From Ignelater luminosus (taxonomy: Eukaryota; Arthropoda; Insecta; Coleoptera; Elateridae): a DNA stretch of 64,000 bases. The notes beneath the pieces are model-generated. The model worked only from the letters and a program-made list of their open reading frames with translations. It was not told where the DNA came from and ran no database searches. Of this stretch, positions 34,841 to 47,326 are shown piece by piece. A program made the translations under genes and the position numbers. The DNA lies in contig VTPC01002362.1 in the NCBI GenBank assembly GCA_011009095.1, positions 156,833 to 220,832 on the forward strand, in the 5' to 3' direction. Position 1 is the stretch's first letter; the number at the start of each line of letters is the position of its first letter.

Positions 34841-35727
34841 TAGTCCAGTCAACGAAGGAGTTATAGAGGACATGGAAGGGGGGAGAATTTTTCTCTTGAG
34901 GAATGTGTTGGGGGTAGTTAGGAGGCACAGATACTAAAAGTCCCCGCTTCATGGGAGAGGGGGGTGGAAAGATCTCTGTTTTCGGATTCTTGCTTATAAC
35001 TCGGAAACGGTGCGTCGTACGGTAAAAAGTATTCCCTACAACATAAAAGATAATTAAATTTCCTTCAAGACTGTCTATGTTTATTTTCTTTCTATGTGTT
35101 ACAGTTTCCGAGATATTCGCCAGCGAAAATCGATAATTTTCGAAAAACTTTTTTTTGCCTCACATTTTTCGTCAAACTGGTCCTTCTAACTCCTCAGCCT
35201 TATGTTTTACAGAAAAGTCGTCTGAAAGGAAGTTGTGGAGCATTCAGCCCCCTTTAGAAAGTTTTTGGATATATTTCGTGATTTCTCAAGAAAACTATAC
35301 TTTCGTTATTATTGTTATTTATGTATTCAGAAACTGGAATTTGCCAAGGCTAGGTAAGATTTTTCTAAAATTTCAGTTTCTTAATACATAAATAACGATA
35401 ATAACGAAAGTAGATTTTTGCTGGCGAATATCTCGGAAACTATAACACAAAAGAAAGAAAATAAATATAGACAGTCTTGTAGGAAATTTAATTCTTTTAT
35501 GTTGTAGGGAATACTTTTTACCGTACGACGCACCGTTTCCGAGTTATAAGCAAGAAACCAAAAACAGAGATCTTTCCACTCCCCCCCCCCCTGAAGCGGT
35601 AAGGCTAGGGGTGGGGACTTTTAGTATCTTTGCCTCCTAACTACCCCCAACACATTTCTTAAGAGAAAAATTCTCCCCCATTCCATGTCCTCTACAATCC
35701 GCTTTTGGGCATTCATTGACTGGACTA
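34841..35727. mobile_element. Foldback element with about 300-bp inverted arms
   Basis: Outer ends TAGTCCAGTCAA (34841) and, inverted, TAGTCCAGTCAA (35727). The arms share GAGGACATGGAA, GGGGGTAGTTAGGAGGCA, GATACTAAAAGTCCCC, ATAACTCGGAAACGGTGCG, GGTAAAAAGTATTCCCTACA and GAGATATTCGCCAGC. A central unique region (about 35150-35330) separates them. No open frame of note. It contains a C-run at 35581-35590. Confidence 0.85.
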
Positions 35728-37191
35728 TATGCATAGGTAACTTGCCCCACAACTCTTGGATCGTAGTCAAAGCATTGTAGAAATTGCCAATCAGCCCATA
35801 TCGCCTCTGTACACACGTGCTATAACTGTGATAACTCTTGGTACAGCCCTCACCATAAGAATCAAATATTCAAGAGCGCGAGATATCTTTCCGCAACGCT
35901 CCTATGGATTACCCAAACACACGCCTATGGAAACCAACTTTTTAAATCATACCATCAAATCCGATTTTCAGATACCAGGAGTGCTTTTTCAAAAAAAAAG
36001 CGCATTACACTGTTTACATATTTTTACCTTCTCTTTGCGATGGTTAAGGTTTTGAGTCGATAGGACACAAATGATGAAAAACCAAAAATAACGAATTCAC
36101 ATGAAATTTAAAAATTTTCTATCGCCAGAAAGGGTAGAAGAGTAACGACACCCACCAGGTTTCGAGGTCTTTTTAAAAATTTGCTTACAGAATCACATAT
36201 AGGTCACTAAAGTACGTTTACTGCAAAATATTCGTCTCTCTAGCTGAAAGGGTGTCTATTTCAGGGCCGTATTCACACCATTTTCAGTATTTCGAGTTTT
36301 CGACCTGGAAGATGTTCTTATATGCAAAAAAGTGCATTGAACCTTTTTTGTTCCCAATTCTACGGCGCATCAAAGTGCTACAACTACGTTTCTCTAGGAA
36401 CTCGGATAAGCGCCCCAAAAAGGTCCAGAAGAAACCAAAATACATTTCTTTGTTCTGATCGACTCCAAAAAACGAGGAGACGCCACTAGTAGCCACCTAA
36501 GCTTGTTATCCTAATGACGTTCTTTAGTTTGAAAAAGATCCCAATTTAATACGGGCGGCTATGGGCTCAAATCTAAAACTGTCTGAAGCGGAACAATGTT
36601 TGGGAGCTCCACACGACAGCGCCCTTGGTCTCAGATTGCTAGCACTAGTCATAGGGTAGCCGAAGAACATTATGCTCCATTTATCTTCCAGGTTTGGTCA
36701 GAATCGGTCCACCCGTTCTTGAGTTATTTGACATTTAATGAAAAACCGCCAGACTACGACTCGCCTAGGACTGGCCCTAGTCGCGTCCAAATGCGAAAGC
36801 GAAATGATGGATGTAAATTATTCGATACTTACAGTGAGTAAGTGAGTAATTTAATTCCTTCTTTGCGTTTTTGTTGTTACAAACCATCCGGTGAAGGTAA
36901 GACCAGACTACGCACATGCAAGACTGTATTTAAAACTTCAGAAATTTTCAAAAAAGTGAAATAGTTATTTATGTAACAAGGAAGAAAAATTAGGTATTAG
37001 GCATGAAATAGAGTGTTTCGGGCAGAGACGCAACCGCGACTCGAAAGAACTCAAACGACCGTCTAATACATTTTTTGCTCGTGTTACATCCCAAATTCTT
37101 CCTACAACTGCAAAAGTTGAAAAAAACTTATGAATAATGTCACGATTGAATGATTTGAGATTGCTGCAATTCCACTTCTCATTTACAATTA
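35728..37191. other. Repetitive-looking region of higher GC, unclassified
   Basis: Noticeably richer in G and C than the flanks. Contains the phrase TTTGGTCAGAATCGGTCCAC followed by CCGTTCTTGAGTTATT (about 36693-36730), of a type often seen in insect repeats. Open frames of 68-99 codons lack recognisable domains. Probably a dispersed repeat of unknown class. Confidence 0.35.
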
Positions 37192-37714
37192 TATAGTGTG
37201 TTCCAATTTCCTGGCTCAGCATTGGGATCTCTGAAACCGTAAGAGATACGAAGTCGGTTAGCTAGCTAACTGCTCATTTGATGTATTTAATGCTATTTGT
37301 TAATGCCCGTTAACATATCTTAAAAGCGTATCTCTGCTGTTTTAGCAATTGTTTCATAGTAAATGCATTATATTTGATAAAGATCTACGATCTTCATGTG
37401 TTTGATGTCATGACTGCTACGATGAAAATATGCTATTCAACAATATGAAAATCAAGTAGGCGTCACATTAAAACCCCTTCTTTGCGGTTTTTTTTAATCT
37501 TTGTTCGTTCCTGAGATATTCCACTTTAAAGAAAATCGGATAATCTCATTTTTAGCGAATATCTAGCAAGCTATGAACCTTTTTAAAAAAACAAAAACAT
37601 CAGTAAATTGATCTTCAAAATAGACAACTTTTTTCTAATTTATTCAAATTCGCATCTTTAACAGTTTACGAGATCCTACTGGTAATAAACCACGAATTTG
37701 GGACACACTGTATA
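37192..37714. mobile_element. Foldback element B, diverged relative of element A
   Basis: Left end TATAGTGTGTTCCAATTTCC with CATTGGGATCTCTGAAACC and AAGAGATACGAAGTCGG. The right end, inverted, is TATACAGTGTGTCCCAAATTC. It shares the arm landmarks of element A (GCGAATATCTAGCAAGC, CGTTCCTGAGATATTCC) but is shorter and more diverged. Confidence 0.7.
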
Positions 37715-38429
37715 CATAACCGTGAATGGTTATCTTAAAATTATATATAATTTGCCGCGATTATATACTAACTTTTGACGCGTAGACAAAGGAACTCAAT
37801 TAAAATGATAATGCGTAAAGTCTGCTCTTAGAAGCGGTCGTAGAAAGTCATTGCTTGGGTCCTCTTCAATCATTTATGTTAATAGCAAATTGAGAAAACG
37901 CCCGCAAGCGCATGGTTCAGTAAGAAATATTGTTTTCATTCAGTCAACTGTTAAGTTGTAAGAATCACTACGGCTGACAAAAGTACGCTTATGTTGAGAT
38001 ACGATATTAACTTATGAAAAAACTCGGCGTATGGCAGCTCTGCTCATCGGCTATATGAAGACTATTTATATTTGATAAAAAAGATCTTTTATTACAGACT
38101 GACAACATTAACTGAGGCTCTCAGAAAATTTAAAGGAGAAGGCGAATCCATATTATGCCAAAGACTACAGGTTATGGGTCTATCTAAATGATTCTGCGCC
38201 ACAAGTTCATCTTTTGCAATGGTTTTTATAACGTTGCTAGGAAGAGCTCCCATTTCAATTGTCAAAGCAGTCGTGCTCGAGACGAAGAAAATCCTTAACT
38301 CTTTCTAGATGAATCTAGCAAACGTTTGCTGTCAATGTGTGGGTACGAATCATCAATAATCGTTCTCATCTACACGCCTAACTTTCATCTTACAATTAGA
38401 TACATTATCAAAGTTGTTGGAAAATGTGT

Positions 38430-38760
38430 CATTGCGAATATGTTAAACAGATGCAGACGCAATACGATGGAGTACCAACACATTTTTCACTTGTGCTTCG
38501 AGTGTTTCAACCAAATATTTAGAAGGAGATTGGTCGAGGCAGCCTCCACACTTTCCTGATCTAACCCAGATGGACCTCCTTCCTATGGAGCTTTATGAAG
38601 AGCTTCGTTTGTAAGACTATTATTAAATCGGGCTCAAAACTTACCAGGAAGTTTTCAAAAAATGTTCGCCAACATGGGCGCCAATGCAACACTTGTACAG
38701 AAATGGGCGGTAAACACTTCAGCGAACTCACAACTAAGTTTACCTTTTTTATGCATAGCC
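38430..38760 (+). pseudogene. DDE transposase relic (Tc1/mariner superfamily)
   Basis: Across frames: YDGVPTHFSLVLRVF, then FPDLTQMDLLPMELYEEL (normally RSPDLTPLDFFLWGYLK), and finally RQHGRQCNTCTEMGGKHFSEL, which matches the usual C-terminal RxRxCIxxGGxHFE. Same family type as the fragment at 9690-9845. Many stops and shifts. Confidence 0.45.
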
Positions 38761-38989
38761 AGTTTGAGAGAATATCTATCAACTTTTGTTCGAATGAATT
38801 TGTTTCGTTGCACTAATGAAACAAGTAGAACTTTTGCATTTTTTGGGTTAGTAGTTTATCAACATTAGTATTTAGGATTCGTTAGAATTCTTCAAAATGT
38901 TGTAAATAGCCACCCTAGTGTAACATAATGTAACATAATCAGGGGCCTGTTGCGCAATTTTCAGTTGTTGGTAATGACAGGGAAGTAAC

Positions 38990-40005
38990 TTTGAATATCT
39001 AGAAAAATGAATTATTTGGAAGAAACAAAAATACAAAAACTGATCTCCAAAGTGAGTAACCTTTTCCAATTTAACCCATTACCATTCCGAGACTGCAATG
39101 GCAAGCCTCAAAGTTTGAACACGCTGCATATCATTTTATGAACTCGGCCAGAATGCTTAGCTTTTAGTTAGGAAATGAACTGACCCTGATGGATACTGAC
39201 TGTTCATGTAGAGTGTAACATGCGATTGAGCTTTCTGAGCAGTTTTCGAATTGGTGATGAATTGTTTCAACAAATAAGTAGTTGAATTGTCTTTGTAGTA
39301 TGTATTTGGATTTACGTTTCACCGCCGAAATAAAACAAAAAATTATTTTTTTGTGTTTCAGAGTCAATTCTCTAAAACACCCTCTTTGCTATTCTTTTCT
39401 ACCTTTGCTCGTTCCTGAGATATTTCAATTTAAAAAAATAATAAACTAATTTCGTTTTTAGCAAATATCTAGTAAGCCGTGAACTTTTTTGAAAAAACAA
39501 AAGCATAAGTAAACTGATCTCCAAAATAGCCAAAACTTTTCTAATTTAACCGACTTTGTATCTCTTACAATTTTCGAGATCCCAATAGTGAGCATCGAAA
39601 TTGGGACACACTGTATAAGCTACCTAGGGGAAATTAATCGGGCTTGTCATCTTGCAACTTTGGTTGCCTAAACAGTTGTGATCACGTGGACTCGATCTTT
39701 TCTGAAAGCACAGTATAAATGTATACTATAGGGTGATATGAAAAAACTTTAACAATATTGTTTACACATCGAACACTATTATTTGTTATCGATCATTATT
39801 TGTTATTACAATTCATAGTATAAAAATATAAACAAGTCAATCGTAATCGCTTTCTAAACGCAGTTGTTTTTAAAATCCCTAGCTTTGGAATTTCATTGTA
39901 TGGGTATTCAATTACGCAGTTTTCCTTAATTTAATCGATTCTGTATCTGTGGTCGTTTTCGAGAGCACAATAGCGCAAGTGGAGCTTGAATACAAAACGC
40001 TGCAA
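38990..40005. repeat. Cluster of foldback-arm copies (elements C-E)
   Basis: The best copy, 39300-39616, is the inverse of the left arm of element A over its whole length, from CACCGCCGAAATAAAAC to TTGGGACACACTGTA. Diverged pieces of the same arm lie at about 38990-39128 (ending GAACACGCTGCATA) and about 39880-40005 (ending ATACAAAACGCTGCA). All three are in the same orientation. None has a matching opposite arm nearby. Confidence 0.6.
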
Positions 40006-40009
40006 CGTC

Positions 40010-41150
40010 TTGCATGCATTCATGCAGTTTCGTTGACATAAATTGCGATTCATTTATAAAATGCAAGATGATATTCCATGTTTAAAGTTCTAATGCGTTA
40101 TTAATGAATAAAATTTAAATTTCAGACCGTTCTGATTTATTTCATAACTGCATTAGTTCTTGGCTTCTGAACTTTTCTAGGTGTTTCGTGACTGCATTTC
40201 CAGATTATTTTTATTTCTTTAGGTTCTTTAAAGTTTGTAAACGTATGTAATCGTAATAATGACTATAATGAGAATTAAACGTGCAAAAATATTCTGAAAC
40301 TTTTTATTGTGCTACTTTTTAAAAATTGTTACACATTTTAAAATGTGTAAACGTTTTGTGATTTTCCTTCGTTTTCCTCACTTATTTGAATTTGATTCTT
40401 AAGTAGCAGTAATACTGTATGATTGAAGATTATTGTTAGCTCGAAGACCTCCACATAGTACTACGGCGTGTCTTATCAATTTGAACTTTAATTGGTTTAA
40501 TAGATGACATTTTATATTGAACATTTATTGATCAGAAACAAATAACATGAGTAATACAACAAACCGCTATTTATTAATTTTAACTGACTATAAAATGAAG
40601 ACAATTTTGAGTGTTTTCATACACTGTAAAGTAGGTTTTAAAATTATTACGGTGTAAACGTAAAGTCAATATGACAATATGAGAATTTAGGTTATGTTAA
40701 ATGTCACAAAAGTAATAAAAAAAATAGATCACTCAAAATTTCGATTGTCTGCAATTAATGCGATGATGTAATCGAAAAGAACTTTATTATTATTCATTCA
40801 ATAAATGTCACGAGTGAAAATACCAACTTGTGCCTATCTATTACCATTTAAAACTTCTCGTTAATTCTCAAATATTAAAACATTCTGAGCATAAAATAAA
40901 AGCCTTTAATTCTACTCTTTCTAACAGAATAAGAAACTGTTTTTAAGTCATTCAACAAAAGTAAAGAATGTTTTAATTTCTTTTTCGGTTTACTGTTTAT
41001 CCCTTGCATGCTAAGCAAATTAAAATCAATAACCAAGTGGTGTGCTAAGTTATTCTCTGATTCAAGTAAGATATGAGGTAAACCGTGCTCGTTCATAACA
41101 CAGGGTTAGTAATTTAAATGGATCGTGAAAAGAAGTCGATATCAAAACTC
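40010..41150. other. 5' end of the myosin-18 first intron, no genes seen
   Basis: AT-rich. A minus ORF of 73 codons (40875-41096) lies just downstream of the probable first-exon donor and is intronic. Confidence 0.4.
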
Positions 41151-41152
41151 AC

Positions 41153-41380
41153 CTTATTGTAAATCTAATAACAGGAGCACAAACGAAATCACCAACACCT
41201 AACCTAAAAAACTAATGTCGCACAAACGGCACGCATTGTAAAATCACAACACTCACTAATTATTTTTAAAAAACACCCGTAAAATAAGCCTTTAAAAACG
41301 ATTTTTCACGAAATTTTGACAGATATCGCGAAAACACAATCAACACTGCTAAACAGTGCATATACACTATTTTCACTAGT
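41153..41380 (-). other. Mhcl: Probable 5' UTR exon and promoter region of myosin-18
   Basis: On the minus strand a stretch rich in GTG and TTT words (TTAGTGAGTGTTGTG, TGCGTGCCGTTTGTGCG, TTAGGTTAGGTG) ends TTACAATAAG followed by a strong donor GTGAGT (41152-41147). No conserved coding frame is present, as expected for a leader exon. The next minus-strand acceptor supported by coding evidence is at 22552, 5 bp before the myosin-18 ATG, so the two would be separated by an 18.6-kb first intron. The transcription start is not determined; 41380 is approximate. Confidence 0.4.
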
Positions 41381-43330
41381 TGGTTGGTTTACCGTACGGC
41401 GAAAAATACTAGAGATTGTGCCTATCTCTTTTCAGTACGATCTAATTGTATTGAGAAACTGAAATGGAAAACGCAAGTGAAATGAATAAAGGATGCCGCT
41501 CCCATATGATAAAAGTTGGAAAAATAGTTAACAAAGTTGTAGGTTTCTGCAGTGTTAAATGTAAATAGGAAGCGCCATCTCCTAGCGGTTTGGAATCTAC
41601 CGCTCCCCAAATACAGAGGGTACATTACGACGTAAATGCAACGTAGCTTCAAATTATAAGTTATAAATTATAAAAAAAATGTATATTTAAAAAGAATGTG
41701 TTTATAAAACTTAGTTTGCTGCATTCTGTATTGATTTTGCTCTTCAGAGTACTTTTATTTACCCTTTTCCAAAGCCAGCACTTACAGATTTTAAAAGAAT
41801 CAAAAAATTATTATTAATAATAACAATGATTTATTAACGGTTTAACCTCTTTACAATGATATCTTTACAGCCATGATCACAATTAACAAACAAAAAACTA
41901 TTTAATGAAGCAATAACAGTAAATAGACTATCAACAATCTAGTAAAGTTTAACGTGAGATTTAAAGGAGTAAAATTAATTATAATTTATAATACAAAAAG
42001 TCTAAGTCTTGATAATAAATATTACATTAAACAGAATAAATTATTTAAAGGCATGTGAGTAGTTCGTTTTAACAGTATCAATACTAAAAAAGGGAACATT
42101 TCTGGTGGGATATTGAGGCACATGAAAATTGATTAAATTAGTAATTATACGTATTTGTCGGAATTTCTCAGAATACCGACAATAAATAAAAATTCAAAAT
42201 GTAATATATTAAAACTAAAACGTTTTTAAAATTTATTGATTGTAGTAGAAATGTGTTTCATGAAACTATTTCAAATATGCCTTGTTAAAAGCAGTGAGTC
42301 TTGAAACACCGTTTATGATCTTAATAGTTCTGGTAAATACAACTAACTACAAAATATGGTCTTCAAAATCCTCTGTTAGCATAGACCGTAAAACAGCAAG
42401 CACAAACTCTTTAAAAAACATAAAAAAACAGTCAAAAACTAAAATAAAATAATACTCATTTATGGTTATTAACTTACAACTAAATAAATATAAATCTCCA
42501 AATAATTATGTTTAGATCTGCTATTGAGGTCTGTAAATAAAAAAATCCATTTGAGCATTTATTTATAGTCTAGAACAAACGAGAAAACTGTATAACTTAA
42601 TATTGATTATCCCCATTTGACTTTATCCGTCACTTTATCCCGCTTTTTTTTAAAGTTAGGGCAGTTGGGGAGGTTAAACTTATTCAGTACAGAATTCAAG
42701 TTGTCGTTCATCCATTTAACCGTGTCCCTACTGTAATGAGACTAAATCCGGCCAAAAAAGAACAGATCTTTCGTGGATTTTCACGAATTTGTTCTCTCAG
42801 GCACTTCTTGTAATTATTCTAATTAATCGTGGCTTTCATGATAAGAGTCAGTTTTACGGCCACATAAAGATTTTTAGCCTAACAATGCACTTTTCTAAAA
42901 ACTTAGCGATTTGTTTCTATCTTCTGTCCATCAGAATCACCGTCGGACTCTTTTTGGAGAAAAATCCAAGAACAAGAATCTGCGACAAGTCGATCTTGAT
43001 GTTACGTAGGTCTTGTCGTATATGAAGATACTGCCGAAATCCCTAATAAAGTCGGCATACAATTTTGTCCCTAGCCCCTAAACAGGAACAAATAATTGAA
43101 TTGTAGAACTACAGAAACGAGATCCAGAATTCAGTCCAGATGCTCAAAGTTGTATCCACGTTCACAGTTTTTTAGCTTCAAGTTTCTCGTATGTGTTGAA
43201 AGGTTTATGATAAATCACATTCTTTAGGAAAATGAAGAGGAAAGTATGTTCGTTGATCTTAAGAATTAACTTTGTTAAGTTATGTAACAGCAAGAAATAT
43301 TATCAAGAATTATCTAAAAGGAGAAAAGCT
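41381..43330. other. Intergenic, no gene seen
   Basis: AT-rich. On the minus strand 42640-43080 shows broken short open segments (for example DTVKWMNDNLNSVLNKF near 42700) that hint at an old transposase. The family could not be identified. Confidence 0.4.
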
Positions 43331-43965
43331 TGTCAAATCCGATTTTAGGACAAACTAGATTGTTTTAAGTCAAACTAGTTTATCCGATGTGCCCCAGGAT
43401 AAATTGTTTTGACCTAAGATAAATTAGTTTATCCAGATATGTAAGTGTGGAGTAATGTGTTCTTTTTTACTTGTCGCGTCGAACACAGAGTAATCGCGTG
43501 CAAATCTCGTGATATTCCTCAAAAAAGGAAAAATTCCCGCAAGTTGGCAAATCGTCTACAAGATAAGTGATGGGAACTAGGCGCTGTAGACAACTTGCCA
43601 ACTTGGGAAAATTTTTCTTTTTTTGGGAATACAGTATCTCAAGCACTGCATGTCATTACTCTATTTGTTCGCCACGATAAATACAGTCTTAACTAATTTG
43701 AACTATAGCCGAACTGTTATTTAAAGAATATAAAAAATCACATGGAAATTAAATAGGTTGTCACAATATCAGTCTCTACGTCAGTCAACACGTTTATTCA
43801 CTTATTATTACGCAGTGAACTGTAATGGTATTTCGGGTTACAGAGTATTGATTTATCCATCTCTATATACCAGGATAAACTAGTTTCGCTTTATTCATTG
43901 TAAGGCGCATCGGACAAACTAGTTTGGCCTGGGATAAACTAGTTTGTCTGAAAATCGGGTTTGGC
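43331..43965. mobile_element. Foldback MITE with repeated AAACTAGTTTATCC subterminal motif
   Basis: Left end TGTCAAATCCGATTTTAGGACAAACTAG and right end, inverted, GGCCAAACCCGATTTTCAGACAAACTAG. Near each end the words AAACTAGTTTATCC and GACAAACTAGTTTG recur three or four times. A second inverted pair lies inside: 43480-43560 (TTCCCGCAAGTTGGCAAATC) against 43585-43660 (inverted, TTCCCAAGTTGGCAAGTTG). No coding capacity. Confidence 0.8.
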
Positions 43966-46900
43966 CGATAACACATAAATACACGAAAAAAAGCCATTTC
44001 ATACCTTCTCATGAGTATTTAAGCGGGGGTTTCGGAGTTTCAGTTTGTGATTTTTTAATTCATATAATCTTCTTTTAGGTGTTCTTCTCCAGTGTGCGTA
44101 GAAGTATGTTTGATGTATTCATTCGATAAATTAAATAGTTGTTTAGCACTTGGGAATAAAACTATTTTGGACTTTTTAAAATCTTTTAGCCTTGTAATTC
44201 AGGAGTCTAAATCTATGGATATGGGCATTCAGATTCGGATCTATGTAGTTTCATTCTAAGTACAGAGTATTAATTATTGTTTATTTTTAATTAGCTTTAC
44301 CTGATTTTTTTATCTCTATCTTTATCAACATTTTTATTTTTTTTTCGTTAATAACAAATAGCTTATTTCAGTTCTACCCCCACACTGTTCATTTTCTGCT
44401 TAGCGATGTTTTAATATCCCTTATTGTTATCTTTGCACTTCCTTGGAATGCACAGGTATTGTGCAAGTTTAAAAGAACGTACACACCTCGGTCTGTTATG
44501 TTAATCTCATTAATTTCATGTTTTACACCGGGTGTCCATTTTTTGCCTTGAATTTTCCTTTTTCGAAAGTAGACTTTTAACAGTCTGCCTAACCTGTTGA
44601 TATATAGTACAAATTATTGGACTTGCACAGTATCAGACTGGAGCACCGAGATACGAGAAGATGTCTCAGTAAGCCTTTGCCTTATATGGTGCTCTAAAGA
44701 GCAACAAAATTCTAAAATTTCTTAATATCCTAACAAGCTATTGTAGTAGTATTGTTCCCACATTTAAATACGTATTAGTGATCCCATATTTTATGAACTA
44801 TTGGTGACCCTTTTGTCGCCCAGTGTATTTGATTCTTTTTAGGGGGTATACGCACATGCCAGTAACAACGCAATTAGTACTGGTAGATTGGGTAGACAAA
44901 TGGGTGAGTAGCCTATCAGCTTTGCAGGTAAAGACATCACATCTAATTATATGCGAGATCCAAATCTCAAACTTGACGGTAGAGTATTTTCTTTTGTAGG
45001 GATTTTACATCTGCTGGAAAGTACTATCAAAAACTGGTTGTAAAAGTAGATGGAGGTCTAAGGTATCTCTGTGAATGTAATTAGAAAAATTGCTCTGATT
45101 TCTTTTCTTAATCACATAATAACATTTTTCACTTCCTAACATTGATCCTAAGTTTCAAAATTCATAATTCAGTTATTCTATAATTACAGAAAAGTACAAT
45201 ATACGCGTAGATAGTCCTTTACTCCTTGCTATATCTTGACCTGGATATTATAGAACAGCATACGTTAGAAGAATAGTACCAAGAAAAATAATTTCAATAC
45301 AAATGCAGTTAGGTCTGGCTAAGCAAAAAGAATCAGCTTGAAAAATTAAAAAAACCCTATCAGCTCATTTTCAGAATTTTGGTGAAAACTGTTAGAAAGA
45401 GTTAATAGAAACCAAAAACAATTTAAACGAAACCTGTTTCTATCATATTCTTAATAAGCTTTGAATAGAAATACAAGAGTCTACCATGTGTTCTGTGAGT
45501 CCTACCTACAGAAGTACCGACACCTTACATTTGATAGATAGAAATACTTTAAATTATGCAAATGGCTTCAAGAGTCAAACTCGAATTTAACTCAATAAAA
45601 ATTTGGAAAAAAAATAAATAAAAAAAATATTAACATCGTTATTTTGTAGAAAGTGTTTGTAACTACTGAGAATTCGTCTTCATTGTCAAACTATACGTTT
45701 GCTCAATCTCTCTCTTCTACGCCCTTTTATAACTGTTGCAGTAAGGTTATCCTCATAAGTCTTTGTCAAATTAAACAAAACCAAGCATCTTTTTTACAGT
45801 TTATAAGAATCACAAGATCGTGCGAAATTTACTCACGTCTCCTATACGACTGCACTGGGCATGCTTAATACGTAATGAATCGGTTTATGATTATAACTTG
45901 CCGTAACTGTTTCACAGTTAAACCCAAAATTTTCTCTGGTTGGTTAACTTTGATAAACTTTTTTTCTTCGTACTATTGATAAACAACTATATAATCTTCT
46001 GTAGCGTTATGATTGTTTCTGTAGAATGTTTTGTGACTGTGAAACGTATTTTGGGGAACCATTAAAAAATTATAAAGTTACTCCATCTATATTTTTAAAT
46101 TTTACTAAAGTTTTTGTATCAAAACAAAATAATTTATTATTACCATCGTTAGATTCCATGAAAAGTTAATTAGGAAACGTATGAATAACAGCAAATAACA
46201 GTAAGGTATGGGGAAGGTCACCAAGAGAACATTGAAATCTGAGAAGTTTATTCAGTTTCAAATAATATCTACAACCGAGAAAGAAAATGATAAACAGTAT
46301 TTAACAAATTGTATAAAAATGACTACTTTATAAAAAGTCGTTTTCAATTACTAGTACTTCTATGCTTAAAATGTGGTGATTCATTATTAATTCAAATACC
46401 GCTGTTGTTATTCATTGTAAAAGTGGTAGTGGTGTCGATATGGAAATGGAATATTTAAATTCCATCGCGTCGTGAGTATAATACCTACTACCTACCAACC
46501 TACTAACTTTATTTCTACGATTTCTACTATTTCAATTAGAATTTAGAACTATTTCCATAAGTAATTTTCGTAATAATAGTAACACAAATTTTAATTACAA
46601 TGGTGGATCAATTTGACTCTTTAAAAGTGCGACGTATTAACTCAAAATTATGATTGAATTTCCTATTTCGTAGTTTGGTATACTGACGGGCATTTAATAT
46701 TTTATTATTTATGGTAAGTTTTGCTATAGTTTTTCTTTGTACAATAAATAATAAATTTTATTTTTACTATAATCAATTACAATCATAAACAATGAATGAA
46801 TCTAACCTAAGAAATTGGAATAGCCCGTAGCGATGAATGTAGAATTAGAATGCACTTGCTACGGCTTTCTCCCAACCATGCTTCGGTCATTAAAATCTAA

Positions 46901-47297
46901 CGCGAAATATAGTGTCACACTCATGTGATGTATGTAAGAAGGGTTGCCTATCCCAAGCTGTTGATTAAAGTGCTTGGCGGGAGAAATAATTTTGAACTAT
47001 GAAAGCGCACAGGCAACTGCTTGGATATCGACTGTTCTAAGAGAAGAATGTGAAGATGTTGCAGTTGCACTAACTACAAATATAATAAATAAATAAATAC
47101 TTGATTACATTCATAACTGTATTTATTATTAACAAAACACAAAAAGAGATGTATTACAAAAAAGAAATTTGTTAAAATACTCCAGTCTTAGAACAATATA
47201 GAAACCTTCGGTTTCTTACACAACTACAATTCTGTGTCTGCATTGATAGATATTTTATATGTTACTGTTGATTATGATATTATGAATTAAATTTTAG
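43966..47297. other. Intergenic region upstream of the first arrestin gene
   Basis: No coding similarity. A slightly GC-richer patch at 46820-47050 could hold the promoter and untranslated first exon of the arrestin gene, since a splice acceptor (ATTTTAG) stands at 47291-47297 just before its start codon. Confidence 0.4.
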
Positions 47298-47326
47298 GTA
47301 AACTGTGTGTAAGGCTTGAGTTTCTG

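Noticed and set aside
35100..35460. Possible gene between the arms of the foldback element (ORF 35155-35391)
   Set aside because: The frame spans the arm/centre junction and has no similarity; no sign of a transposase.
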